Source: an uncultured Eubacteriales bacterium
Lineage (GTDB): Bacteria > Bacillota > Clostridia > Christensenellales > Aristaeellaceae
DNA length: 64,000 bases
Reading direction: 5' to 3'
Assembly (NCBI GenBank): GCA_902764875.1
Contig: CACWXP010000012.1
Coordinates: forward strand, 28,108-92,107
Both the position numbers and the translations under genes were made by a program. How positions within the stretch are numbered: position 1 is the first letter of the stretch; each line of letters opens with the position of its first letter. Below the pieces are notes generated by a model, which was not told the DNA's origin, made no database searches, and worked only from the letters and a program-made list of their open reading frames with translations. Below, piece by piece: positions 54,483 through 63,022 of this stretch.

Positions 54483-56365
54483 CGGAGAGAATTCTTGCCA
54501 ACCGCTACCGGCTGATCGAAAAGATCGGTATGGGCGGCATGGCGATCGTTTACCGGGCAGTGGACCTGCGAACCGGGCATAACGTCGCGGTGAAGGTGCT
54601 TCGTCCGGAATATAACGAGGACCGGGAATTCATCAGCCGATTCCAGCGTGAAGCGGAAGCGGCCAGCAAGATGACCCATCACAATATCGTGAACCTGCTG
54701 GACGTCGGCATGGACGGGGAGAACCGGTACCTGGTCATGGAATATGTCCAGGGAAAGACACTGAAGGCCGTGATCCAGGAGCGCGGAAAGCTGAGCGCAC
54801 CACTGGCCTGTCAGATCGCGATCCGGATCCTCAGCGCCCTGGAGCATGCCCACCGGAACGGCATTGTTCACCGGGACATCAAGCCCCAGAATATCCTGGT
54901 TCACGAAGACGGACACATCAAGGTGGCCGATTTCGGCATCGCCCGGATTGCCGACAGCGCAACCCTGACTCACGGTGACAACGTCATGGGCTCTGTTCAC
55001 TATTTTTCACCGGAACAGGCCCGGGGTGAAGGCGCCACGGCCGCCAGCGATATTTATTCGACGGGTATCGTGCTGTATGAAATGCTGACGGGACGGGTGC
55101 CCTATGACGGGGATAACCCCGTAGCTGTGGCGATGCAGCATCTGCATGCGGCTCCGGCGCCGATCCAGAGCATTTCCCCGGACGTTCCTCCGTCAGTGGT
55201 GCGGGTTTGCATGCGGGCCATGGAGAAGAATCCTGCTGCCCGGTATCAGACGGCCCGGGAAATGGCGGCGGATCTGCGGGCGGCACTGGAAGAGCGCGGG
55301 GCGGAACCGGTCCAGATGCCTGAAAACGAACTGGACGTCCGTCAGCCAAAACCCCAGGTGACAACGGAGCGTACCGGCAACACGGGACAGCGGAAAAAAG
55401 TGAACAGCAAAGCGAGTCAGCGCAGGCGCGTACGGATTCTCACGGATGTCCTGATTGCCCTGGCGGTGCTGACGGGGCTGTTCTTCGGCGGCAAAGCCAT
55501 TGTGGAAAGAACGATCTCGAAGGTCAGCGTTCCGGACATTATGGGGATGAATATCGACGAGGCCGTGAAGGTGCTGAAACAGGCAGGCCTGAATGAAACC
55601 CACAAGTTCATGGCTAACGACGAGGCTGAAAAGAACGTGGTTTTCAAGCAGAATCCGGAGGGATCCATGGACGCCCACAAGGGTGATACGGTGATCCTGC
55701 TGGTTTCCAGCGGACCGGTGCCCTATGAGATGCCGGACGTGACAGGTATGACGGCCGACGAAGCGACAAAGCTGCTTTCAGAGAAAAAAATGAACATCAC
55801 CCGGGACCGGGCCGCCAGCAGCGAGGTGGAAAAGGGAAAAGTGATCAGCCAGATTCCGGCGGCGGGCGACATGGTGACCCGGGACGACCCGGTGACGCTG
55901 ACGGTGAGCGGCGGCAGCACCACCGTACCGTCCCTGGCGGACAAGACGCTTGAAGAGGCTGAAGAACTGCTGGCCAGGCAGAACCTGACGCTGCAGCCGG
56001 GGCTGAAATACCAGAGCACGGAGGAATATGAACAGCACGGGCTGATCGCCTCTTCGCTTCCGGAAGCGGAAAACCGCGTGGCGGAGGAAACACCGGTTCA
56101 GCTGACCATCTGGCGGCATCCGGTGGCGGCCACCGTGGCGAATTTGAATATAAGGCTGAAATCCAGCGACCAACAGACCAAAGTCCGCATCACGATCCAG
56201 GCGGAAGGCTCCAACACGGTGATTGAAACGAGAACCTATACCTTCGACCCGCACGACGCACGGCAGATCGAGGAGACCATTTATCTTCCGGACCGGCGGA
56301 CCTATACCTGTACGGTGTACGACGGCGACACGCAGACGGAACAGAAGACGCTGGTGGCCGAATGA
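54479..56365 (+). CDS. prkC: PASTA-domain Ser/Thr protein kinase (PrkC/Stk1)
   Basis: 628-residue membrane kinase. The N-terminal kinase domain (1-265) has the glycine loop IGMGGMAIVYRA, lysine in VAVKVLRPE, catalytic HRDIKPQN and DFGIARI. One membrane helix lies at about 319-340. Three extracellular PASTA repeats follow (about 347-412, 413-480, 480-547), which bind muropeptides, then a 65-residue beta-rich C-terminal domain (VAATVANLNIRLKSSDQQTK). The basic juxtamembrane KKVNSKASQRRRVR precedes the helix. It senses wall material and controls growth with PrpC. The C-terminal extension is longer than in many homologues. Confidence 0.95.
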   Translation: MTERILANRYRLIEKIGMGGMAIVYRAVDLRTGHNVAVKVLRPEYNEDREFISRFQREAEAASKMTHHNIVNLLDVGMDGENRYLVMEYVQGKTLKAVIQERGKLSAPLACQIAIRILSALEHAHRNGIVHRDIKPQNILVHEDGHIKVADFGIARIADSATLTHGDNVMGSVHYFSPEQARGEGATAASDIYSTGIVLYEMLTGRVPYDGDNPVAVAMQHLHAAPAPIQSISPDVPPSVVRVCMRAMEKNPAARYQTAREMAADLRAALEERGAEPVQMPENELDVRQPKPQVTTERTGNTGQRKKVNSKASQRRRVRILTDVLIALAVLTGLFFGGKAIVERTISKVSVPDIMGMNIDEAVKVLKQAGLNETHKFMANDEAEKNVVFKQNPEGSMDAHKGDTVILLVSSGPVPYEMPDVTGMTADEATKLLSEKKMNITRDRAASSEVEKGKVISQIPAAGDMVTRDDPVTLTVSGGSTTVPSLADKTLEEAEELLARQNLTLQPGLKYQSTEEYEQHGLIASSLPEAENRVAEETPVQLTIWRHPVAATVANLNIRLKSSDQQTKVRITIQAEGSNTVIETRTYTFDPHDARQIEETIYLPDRRTYTCTVYDGDTQTEQKTLVAE

Positions 56366-57240
56366 AAAAAGGAACGTTGATCCGCGGCATCGGGAGTTAC
56401 TATACCGCGAGGGACGCGGAAGGCAGCTGCTATACCCTGCGGTGCAAGAAGAAATTCCGGCGGCAGGGCATCAGCCCGCTGACGGGGGACGAAGTACTGT
56501 TTACCCCGGGAGAGGGCGAGGAACACGGGTGGATTGAGGAAATTCTGCCCAGGACCTCCGTGTGCCTTCGGCCGCCGGTGGCAAACGTGGGCCGGCTGGT
56601 GATCGTGATCGCGCCGGTTCCCGAACCGGATATGCTGCTTTGCGACCGGCTGATCAGCCGGGCCGGCGCCCAAGGCATCGACAACCTGATTGCAGTGAAC
56701 AAAGCGGATCTGGACGCGGACCTTGCAGAACGGACGGCCCGGGAATACGCTCCGGCCGGGATCCCGGTTTTTCGCGTGTGCGCGAAGACGGGGGAGGGCC
56801 TTGAAACATTGAAGGAGGCCATGAAAGGCGCGCTGTGCTGCCTGACGGGGCAGAGCGGCGCGGGAAAGAGCACGCTGCTGAACGCGATTTTAGGGCTGGA
56901 GCTGGAAACAGGGGACATCAGCCGGAAGATTCAGCGGGGGAAAAATACCACACGCCAGGCCGAACTGATTGAAAAGGACGGGCTGCGGGTGATGGATACG
57001 GCAGGGTTCAACCTGCTGGAGCCGGAAAAAAAACTGGAACCGGAAAAACTGCGGGAACGTTATCCGGAATTCAGGGAATTCGAGGGAGCATGCCGCTTCA
57101 GGGAATGTCTGCACGACCGGGAACCCGGTTGCGCGGTGCAGGCGGCGGCGGACGAGGGAAAAATCCACCCGGAACGGCTGCGGAGATACCGCCTGCTGCT
57201 TCAGGAAACAAGGGAAGAATGGAGAGAACGGTATGATTAA
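56362..57240 (+). CDS. rsgA: Ribosome small-subunit-dependent GTPase A
   Basis: 292 residues: N-terminal OB domain (1-75), then a circularly permuted GTPase in which G4 VNKADLD comes before G1 GQSGAGKSTLLN and G3 DTAGFN. The C-terminal zinc finger is CRFRECLHDREPGCAV. It releases assembly factors from the 30S subunit. It overlaps prkC by ATGA and rpe by eight bases, as in B. subtilis (cpgA). Confidence 0.95.
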   Translation: MKKGTLIRGIGSYYTARDAEGSCYTLRCKKKFRRQGISPLTGDEVLFTPGEGEEHGWIEEILPRTSVCLRPPVANVGRLVIVIAPVPEPDMLLCDRLISRAGAQGIDNLIAVNKADLDADLAERTAREYAPAGIPVFRVCAKTGEGLETLKEAMKGALCCLTGQSGAGKSTLLNAILGLELETGDISRKIQRGKNTTRQAELIEKDGLRVMDTAGFNLLEPEKKLEPEKLRERYPEFREFEGACRFRECLHDREPGCAVQAAADEGKIHPERLRRYRLLLQETREEWRERYD

Positions 57241-57865
57241 GATTGCTCCGAGCATTCTTGCGGCGGATCCGATCAACCTGGAGAAGGATGTGCGGCGTGC
57301 TGTCGAAGCAGGATGTGACTGGATCCATGTGGATGTAATGGACGCGCATTTTGTGCCGAATCTGGCCTATTCCCCGGACACGGTGCGGCGGCTGAAGGAG
57401 GTTTGTCCTGTGCCGCTGGACGTTCATCTGATGATGGATCAGCCGGAGACGCTGCTGGACGCGTTCCTCGATGCCGGCGCGGCGAACGTGACGGTGCACG
57501 CGGAAGTCGGCGATATCAGCGGGCTGATCCGGAAAATTCACGAAAAAGGCGCGACCGCGGGCGTGGCCCTGCGGCCCGGTACGCCGCTTGCGGCGGTGCA
57601 GCCGTACCTGGAGAGCGCGGAGCTGATTCTTACCATGACGGTGGAACCGGGATTCGGCGGCCAGAAGCTGGACGAGCGCGTGATCGGGAAGATCCGGGAA
57701 CTGCGGGAAAACGGATACACCGGGGAGATCGAGGCCGACGGCGGCATCCGCATGGACAATATCCGGCGTCTGGCCGAAAGCGGTCTGTCGGTGGCCGTGA
57801 TGGGAACAGCGCTGTTCCGGCACGGGGATATGCAAGCGGCGATTTCGGAGCTGCACAGGATTTAG
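57233..57865 (+). CDS. rpe: Ribulose-phosphate 3-epimerase
   Basis: 210-residue TIM barrel that interconverts ribulose-5-phosphate and xylulose-5-phosphate. IAPSILAADPINL opens the protein; metal ligands and catalytic aspartates are in VDVMDAHFVPN and EADGGIRMDNI, with VHLMMDQPE and MTVEPGFGGQ also typical. It overlaps rsgA and ends the conserved priA-rpe cluster. Its TAG stop lies within a GGATTTAGTGGATAGTGGATAG run. Confidence 0.97.
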   Translation: MIKIAPSILAADPINLEKDVRRAVEAGCDWIHVDVMDAHFVPNLAYSPDTVRRLKEVCPVPLDVHLMMDQPETLLDAFLDAGAANVTVHAEVGDISGLIRKIHEKGATAGVALRPGTPLAAVQPYLESAELILTMTVEPGFGGQKLDERVIGKIRELRENGYTGEIEADGGIRMDNIRRLAESGLSVAVMGTALFRHGDMQAAISELHRI

Positions 57866-57885
57866 TGGATAGTGGATAGTTTTGG
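57859..57885 (+). repeat. TGGATAG tandem repeat after rpe
   Basis: GGATTTAGTGGATAGTGGATAGTTTTGG: two perfect TGGATAG units following the GGATTTAG that contains the rpe stop codon. Confidence 0.5.
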
Positions 57886-57904
57886 TTTGGAAAACGGAGA
57901 TACT

Positions 57905-59257
57905 ATGCGGGACGATACGATAGCAGCGATTGCGACGGCGCCGGGCCAGGGTGGTATTGGCATTATCCGGATCAGCGGTTCGGAAGCGGAGCGCATTCTG
58001 CGGGAGATTTTCCGGCCTGCCGGTTTTCCGGCGGATGCGCCCTGGGAAAGTCACCGGATGATGTTCGGAACCATCCGGGACGGCGGGGAAACGCTGGACG
58101 AATGCATGGCGGTGGTTATGCGTGGGCCGAAAAGCTACACCCGGGAGGACGTGGCGGAGATTCAGAGCCACGGCGGAACCCAGGTGCTCCGGCGGATTCT
58201 GGAGGCCGTGACGGCCCGCGGGGCGCGGCTGGCAGAAGCCGGGGAATTCACCCGGCGGGCGTTCCTGAACGGCCGGATTGACCTGAGCCGGGCGGAAGCG
58301 GTCATGAGCCTGATCCGGGCCGGCGGAGAGCAGGAGCGCCGGGCGGCCGTTCGGCAGATGAAGGGCGGGACGGCGGATTTCATCCGAAAGGCTTCGGACG
58401 AACTGTATACGCTGCAGGCGGGACTGGCGGCCTGCATTGACTATCCGGAGGAGATCAGCGACGAGGAAGGCGCAGGAACGCTGCACGAAGGTCTTTCACG
58501 GCTGACGGAGACGCTGAAACGCTCCGTGGATGAGCGCAGCGCACGGCTGATTTACGACGGGATGCAGGTGACGCTGTTCGGCATTCCGAACGCGGGGAAA
58601 AGCAGCCTGCTGAACGCGCTGATCGGCCAGGAGAAAGCGATTGTGACCGCAATTCCTGGAACGACGCGGGACACGGTGGAAGGCGAGATGATCCTGGACG
58701 GCATCCGGGTCCACCTGACGGACACGGCCGGCATGCGCGACACGGAGGATCCGATAGAACGCATCGGCGTCGAGCGTTCCGAACGGGCCCGGCAGAACGC
58801 GGATATCACGCTGTTGATCCTCGACAGCAGCCGGGACATCTGCGAAGAGGAGCGGGAATGGATCCGGCAGCTGAAGGACAGCGACGCGGTGATCCTGAAC
58901 AAAAGCGACCTGTCGCCGGTGATCACGGAGGAAACGGTGGAGAGGGTCCGGCCCGGTATCCGGTGCATGAAGGTTTCGGCGCTGGACGAGGGAAGCCTGC
59001 GGCCAATCCTCGATTTTCTGCGGAAGAGCGCGGAGATTCAGGATCAGCTGGCCGTGACACAGCCGCGGCATCTGGAAGCGGTGAAGCGGGCGGTGGGACA
59101 TCTGGAGGACGCGATGCGGACGCTGGAAACCTGGACGCCGGACATGGCGGCCACGGATCTGCAGGCGGCGCAGAACGCACTGAGCGAGATTACCGGGGAC
59201 CGGGCGGATGAAAAGCTGCTGGACCGGGTGTTTTCGGATTTCTGCGTCGGGAAGTGA
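57905..59257 (+). CDS. mnmE: tRNA modification GTPase MnmE
   Basis: 450 residues. The N-terminal folate-binding domain has APGQGGIGIIRISG and ESHRMMFGTI. The G domain has G1 GIPNAGKSSLLN, the K-loop with G2 TAIPGTTRDTVEG, G3 DTAGMRDTED and G4 LNKSDL. The C-terminal FCVGK motif carries the catalytic cysteine. It makes carboxymethylaminomethyl-uridine at tRNA position 34 together with MnmG, whose gene is not in this window. Start 57905 follows ACGGAGATACT. rsmG is 2.6 kb downstream, but an alcohol dehydrogenase, radC and a ydcF gene intervene. Confidence 0.95.
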   Translation: MRDDTIAAIATAPGQGGIGIIRISGSEAERILREIFRPAGFPADAPWESHRMMFGTIRDGGETLDECMAVVMRGPKSYTREDVAEIQSHGGTQVLRRILEAVTARGARLAEAGEFTRRAFLNGRIDLSRAEAVMSLIRAGGEQERRAAVRQMKGGTADFIRKASDELYTLQAGLAACIDYPEEISDEEGAGTLHEGLSRLTETLKRSVDERSARLIYDGMQVTLFGIPNAGKSSLLNALIGQEKAIVTAIPGTTRDTVEGEMILDGIRVHLTDTAGMRDTEDPIERIGVERSERARQNADITLLILDSSRDICEEEREWIRQLKDSDAVILNKSDLSPVITEETVERVRPGIRCMKVSALDEGSLRPILDFLRKSAEIQDQLAVTQPRHLEAVKRAVGHLEDAMRTLETWTPDMAATDLQAAQNALSEITGDRADEKLLDRVFSDFCVGK

Positions 59258-59271
59258 AGGGGATGACAGAT

Positions 59272-60399
59272 ATGAGTCAATATCAGATCGTTCGGCGGGG
59301 GCGGGGCAGTCTTTCAAAGGTTCCGGAGGTTGCGGAAAAGCTCGGGATTTCCCGGCCGCTGATCGTCGGATCGCGGCATCTGACGGGAGCGCTTCTGCGG
59401 AAGGCACCGGTGCTGCTTTCCGCGCCGGTTTTCAATGACTATCACCCGAATCCGGAAATGGCAGACGCGGTTCCGGGCGCGGAGCTTTTCCGGAAAAGTC
59501 TGTGCGACGGCATCATTGCCATCGGCGGGGGTTCCGCCATGGACACGGCGAAAGCCGTGAAGGCCGTTCTGCACGCCTCAAGCGCGGAAAAAGCCCTGGA
59601 AGGGTGCTTCCCCGAAGAAATGAAGACGCCGATGATTGCCATTCCGGGCACGGCGGGCACCGGCGCGGAAGCCACGCAAAACGCCGTAGTGTACGTCGGG
59701 GACCGGAAGCATTCACTGAGCGCTCCCGCGCTGCGACCCGACGGGGTGATCCTGGACGCGGACCTGCTGGATACATTGCCGGAATATCACAAAAAATCCG
59801 CGGCGCTGGATGCCCTGAGCCAGGGGATTGAAAGCTACTGGTGCCATGCGGCGACGGAGGACAGCCGGGTGCATGCGTATCTGGCGATTCTCGGGGTGCT
59901 GGACAATCTGAAAGCCTATCTGGCCGGGGATTCCCACGCGGCGGATGAAATGCTGGACGCCGCCTTCCAGAGCGGAAAGGCGATTCAGGTCACGAGAACC
60001 ACCGCGGCCCATGCGATGAGTTACCAGCTGACGAAGAAAATGGGCCTGGCGCACGGCCACGCGTGCATGCTGACGCTGCCGGTACTCTGGGAGATGATGC
60101 AGGATCGGGAGGATATGAAGGACGTGCTGCGGGATCTGAGCGCGAAAATGCGCGTGGGAGATCCCCAGATGGTGCCGAAACTGCTGCGGGGTATTCTGCT
60201 GGATCTGGAGATGGAAATTCCGACGATGCCGGACGGGGAAACACTGACGGCGCTCGCCGACTCGGTGAACACCGAACGGCTTGGGAACCATCCGGTTGAG
60301 ATGACAAAGGAAGACGTCCGGGAAGCCTACCGGCGGGCCTTTGTGCCGATGAGCGAACTGGAAAAACAGGCCTGCCGGGACATCTGGAAATACTACTAA
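59272..60399 (+). CDS. Iron-containing alcohol dehydrogenase
   Basis: 375 residues. The NAD(P)-binding GGGSAMDTAKAV near residue 85 and metal ligands in DALSQGIESYW (Asp), TAAHAMSYQL (His), GLAHGHACML (His) are complete. Family members oxidise or reduce short alcohols, aldehydes or phosphonoacetaldehyde-type compounds; the exact substrate cannot be read. I chose ATG 59272, nine bases after AAGGGG; a GTG at 59254 and an ATG at 59263 are in frame. It sits between mnmE and radC, an unusual place for a metabolic gene. Confidence 0.9.
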   Translation: MSQYQIVRRGRGSLSKVPEVAEKLGISRPLIVGSRHLTGALLRKAPVLLSAPVFNDYHPNPEMADAVPGAELFRKSLCDGIIAIGGGSAMDTAKAVKAVLHASSAEKALEGCFPEEMKTPMIAIPGTAGTGAEATQNAVVYVGDRKHSLSAPALRPDGVILDADLLDTLPEYHKKSAALDALSQGIESYWCHAATEDSRVHAYLAILGVLDNLKAYLAGDSHAADEMLDAAFQSGKAIQVTRTTAAHAMSYQLTKKMGLAHGHACMLTLPVLWEMMQDREDMKDVLRDLSAKMRVGDPQMVPKLLRGILLDLEMEIPTMPDGETLTALADSVNTERLGNHPVEMTKEDVREAYRRAFVPMSELEKQACRDIWKYY

Positions 60400-60442
60400 A
60401 AGCAGGAAGTAAAATATACCATTCGGAGAGGAGACGGGCGCC

Positions 60443-61156
60443 ATGGCCGAAAAAAAGGAAAATCCCCATGAGGGACACCGGGAGAAACTGCGGCAGCGGT
60501 TTATCCGGGAAAACGGGTTTGAGCACTTTGAGGATCATCAGATTCTGGAGCTGCTGCTGTTCTACGCGAATCCCCGGGGCGATACCAATCCGACGGCCCA
60601 TGCGCTGCTGAATGAATTCGGCAGCCTGAAGGGCGTGCTGGAGGCCCGGCCGGAGATGCTGATGACGGTGAACGGCGTCGGGGAACGGGCGGCAACGCTG
60701 ATTTCCATGGTGGTGCCGCTGACGCGGGTGTGGCACCGGTGCGCCATGACAACACCGGAGCGGATCGGCAACAGCCGGGAAGCCGAGAAATACTGCCTGT
60801 CGATCCTGGCGGGCCACCGTACGGAACGCTTCTATGTGATCTCACTGAACGCGAAGTGCGCCGTGCTCGGACGGCGCAAGATTTCCGACGGCTCGCTGAG
60901 CGAAGTGTCCGCCTATCCGCGGATGGTCATGGAAACGGCCCTGAACTACAACGCCCACAGCGTGCTGCTGTGCCACAACCATCCCGGCGGAACCTGCGCG
61001 CCGAGCCCGGAGGATATCGCCTCCACGATTCAGCTGCAGCAACTGCTGAACGGCGTCGGCATCATGCTGCTGGACCATATCATCGTGGCCAACGACAGCA
61101 CCTACAGTATGATCCAGCACGGAGACATTGACTACCGCGTGCGGAACAAACACTGA
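60443..61156 (+). CDS. radC: RadC family JAB-domain protein
   Basis: 237 residues. An N-terminal helix-hairpin-helix-like region (HFEDHQILELLLFYANPRGDTNP) leads to the JAMM metalloprotease-like motif HNHPGGTCAPSPEDI, with zinc ligands intact. The name DNA repair protein RadC is historical; the biochemical role is unsettled. GGAGAGGAGACGG precedes the start. Confidence 0.93.
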   Translation: MAEKKENPHEGHREKLRQRFIRENGFEHFEDHQILELLLFYANPRGDTNPTAHALLNEFGSLKGVLEARPEMLMTVNGVGERAATLISMVVPLTRVWHRCAMTTPERIGNSREAEKYCLSILAGHRTERFYVISLNAKCAVLGRRKISDGSLSEVSAYPRMVMETALNYNAHSVLLCHNHPGGTCAPSPEDIASTIQLQQLLNGVGIMLLDHIIVANDSTYSMIQHGDIDYRVRNKH

Positions 61157-61178
61157 GACGGACGGCCCGGAGGGCAAC

Positions 61179-61811
61179 ATGGCAAAAGGAAAGAGAAAAA
61201 AACCGATGATGCTGAAAATACTCCTGATTCTTGTACTGCTGGGCGTGATCAGCTTCTGCGGGCTGCTGGCGTTTGTGTGCATACGGGAAGGTCAGGTGCC
61301 GAAAACGGCGGCGGAACTGCCGGAGGACTACGACGCGGTGATTGTGCTCGGAGCACAGGTGAAGCCGGACGGCGAACCCAGCGTGCAGCTGGGCCTGCGG
61401 CTGGACCGGGCGGTTGAAGTGTACGAAAGAAAACAGGTGCCGGTGGTGGTCTGCGGGGCGAAGGGAAAGGATGAGCCGGAGGCGGAAGCCTATACCATGA
61501 AACGCTACCTGGAGGACAAAGGTATACCGGGTGAAAAAATCCTGACGGATCCGGATTCCTTCAACACGGAACAGAACCTGCAGAATGCCAAAAAGCTGCT
61601 GGATGCATACCCGGAGGAGATCCGGAAGGTGATCATCGTTTCCAGCGACTATCATGTTCCCCGGGCCATGGCCCTGGCGGAAGACCTGGGGCTGAACGCT
61701 TCGGGGGTCGGGAGCCCGTGCCTGCAGGAATTCTGGATCAAAAATCACAGCCGGGAATCCCTGGCATGGGTGAAATACTGGCTGAAGAAATATCTGCATC
61801 TGAGCCTGTAA
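61179..61811 (+). CDS. YdcF/SanA family membrane protein (DUF218)
   Basis: 210 residues. A basic N-terminus MAKGKRKKP is followed by one membrane helix, then the DUF218 domain facing outside: DYDAVIVLGAQVKPDGEPS, SFNTEQNLQNAKKLL and VSSDYHVPRAMALAE. Relatives such as SanA affect envelope permeability and the transition of peptidoglycan synthesis. ATG 61179 follows GGAGGG by five bases; the frame is open to 61128. Confidence 0.88.
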   Translation: MAKGKRKKPMMLKILLILVLLGVISFCGLLAFVCIREGQVPKTAAELPEDYDAVIVLGAQVKPDGEPSVQLGLRLDRAVEVYERKQVPVVVCGAKGKDEPEAEAYTMKRYLEDKGIPGEKILTDPDSFNTEQNLQNAKKLLDAYPEEIRKVIIVSSDYHVPRAMALAEDLGLNASGVGSPCLQEFWIKNHSRESLAWVKYWLKKYLHLSL

Positions 61812-61832
61812 ACGGGATGCAGGAGGAGAGGT

Positions 61833-62552
61833 ATGAACCGGGAAGCAATCGAAGAGCGCCTGGAACGAAATCAGATTCCACATGATGCGGTTCTGGCGGA
61901 AAAACTGGAGATCTATCTGCGGCTGTTGCAGGAATGGAACGCGCGGATGGATCTGACTGCAACCCTTGAAGCGACGGAAATGGCGGACAGGCATTTCATC
62001 GACAGCCTGGCCGTTTTGCGCACCGATCGGATCTTTCCCGGCGCATCGCTGATCGACGTGGGTACCGGCGCGGGCTTTCCCGGCATGGTGCTGGCTATGG
62101 CGCGGCCGGATCTTTCCGTGACGCTGACGGATGCCCAGCAGAAGCGGCTGAACTTCCTGGAAGCCCTGCAGGAGGCTGCGGAGATCCGGAACGTTACGCT
62201 CCTCCATGCCCGGGCGGAGGACGCCGGAAGGGACCGGAAATACCGGGAAATGTTTGATTTTGCCGCGGCAAGGGCCGTGGCACCGCTGAACGTGCTGGCC
62301 GAATACCTGCTGCCCTTCGTGAAGGTCGGCGGATGTGCCCTGGGCTGGAAGGGACCCGCACTGGAAAAGGAACTGGAAGCCGGCCGGCGGGCGGCGAGGC
62401 TGCTGGGCGGCCGGCTGGAGCTGCCGGAACAATACACCGTGGACGGGCGGGATTGGGAACATACGATCCTGCCGATCCGAAAGGTTGAAAAAACGCCTTC
62501 GGCGTATCCGCGGAAGGCGGGAACGCCGAAGGCAAAACCTTTGGGAGAATAA
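61833..62552 (+). CDS. rsmG: 16S rRNA (guanine527-N7)-methyltransferase
   Basis: 239-residue SAM methyltransferase. LQEWNARMDLTATLE, the SAM motif DVGTGAGFPGMVLA, ARAEDAG and ARAVAPLNVLAEYLLP are RsmG signatures. Loss of this enzyme gives low-level streptomycin resistance. AGGAGGAGAGGT precedes the start. It is the last chromosomal gene before the tRNA-Leu scar and the mobile region; the stop lies only eight bases before it. Confidence 0.96.
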   Translation: MNREAIEERLERNQIPHDAVLAEKLEIYLRLLQEWNARMDLTATLEATEMADRHFIDSLAVLRTDRIFPGASLIDVGTGAGFPGMVLAMARPDLSVTLTDAQQKRLNFLEALQEAAEIRNVTLLHARAEDAGRDRKYREMFDFAAARAVAPLNVLAEYLLPFVKVGGCALGWKGPALEKELEAGRRAARLLGGRLELPEQYTVDGRDWEHTILPIRKVEKTPSAYPRKAGTPKAKPLGE

Positions 62553-62559
62553 AAAGCAG

Positions 62560-62615
62560 TGCGGATGGCGGGACTCGAACCCGCACGACGGTGAAGTCAG
62601 GGGATTTTAAGTCCC
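62560..62615 (-). pseudogene. 3' fragment of tRNA-Leu(UAA), candidate att site
   Basis: On the minus strand the sequence reads as a class II tRNA from the anticodon stem to the discriminator base. It has stem GGGA, loop CTTAAAA with anticodon TAA, TCCCC, a variable arm TGACTTCACCGTCG, a T-arm GCGGG-TTCGAGT-CCCGC, acceptor strand CATCCGC, and A. The acceptor/D half is missing: the sequence on the other side (above 62615) does not pair. tRNA genes are cut at this point when a tyrosine recombinase inserts an element, so this is the chromosomal end of an integrated element lying to the right; the intact copy would be beyond the window. Confidence 0.8.
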
Positions 62616-62729
62616 AGAATAATGATTTTGCTTGAGTTTTCATGAATTTTGATAATGCTGAAAAGCGTTGAAAACATTAGGTTTTGTGTGTGCATGAATC
62701 TGATCTGGTACAAGTGAAATTGTTTGTCC

Positions 62730-62768
62730 AGTCCCCAAAATAGTCCCCATAGTCCCCAAAGAAGTCCC
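62730..62768 (+). repeat. Three AGTCCCCA repeats near the att scar
   Basis: AGTCCCCA occurs at 62730-62737, 62742-62749 and 62751-62758, and AAGTCCC at 62762-62768. AAGTCCC also ends the tRNA scar (62609-62615). Spacing and position suggest integrase or excisionase arm sites. Confidence 0.45.
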
Positions 62769-62898
62769 GCGGAAATCAGACGATTTCTGCAGATGTTTCA
62801 GCACTGGAATGCGCGTCATTCAGGACCGCCGACAGCTGTGTATCAGGACCACCGCCGGAAGAACTCATGGAGTAGCCAGAGTCATAAGCAGAATCTGA

Positions 62899-62926
62899 TT
62901 GACATTCTTACCTACTTGTATATAAT
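62899..62926 (+). promoter_or_regulatory. Promoter of the antitoxin-like RNA
   Basis: Consensus TTGACA (62899-62904), 16-base spacer, consensus TATAAT (62921-62926). No start codon with a ribosome site follows; the transcript runs into a terminator after about 85 bases. Confidence 0.8.
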
Positions 62927-62932
62927 AAAAGC

Positions 62933-63018
62933 AGGGAGAAGACGTCATCCCGATGGTTGCCCTTACCGGGCTTCCTCACAGAACCGCCACGTAGTGCAAT
63001 ACGTGACGGTTTTCTTTA
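62933..63018 (+). ncRNA. Candidate type I antitoxin RNA, convergent with the toxin mRNA
   Basis: Predicted about 85-base transcript from the promoter at 62899 to the terminator at 62982-63018. Its 3' end is complementary to the 3' region of the minus-strand toxin transcript. Its 5' segment GCAGGGAGAA (62931-62940) and CGATGGTTG (62951-62959) are repeated in inverted orientation at 63163-63172 and 63147-63155, inside the toxin leader. Confidence 0.6.
62982..63018 (+). terminator. Terminator of the antitoxin-like RNA
   Basis: Twelve-base stem AACCGCCACGTA / TACGTGACGGTT with one mismatch on this strand (a G-U pair on the other) and a six-base loop, followed by TTTTCTTT. It is shared by both converging transcripts. 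Confidence 0.75.
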
Positions 63019-63022
63019 TGCC

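Noticed and set aside
62640-62860. Integrase C-terminal remnant on the minus strand
   Set aside because: A 58-codon frame (TRIPVLKHLQKSSDFRGTSL...) ends near the att scar in the place where integrases usually stop, but it has no catalytic R-H-R-Y residues and a stop lies just upstream of its ATG.
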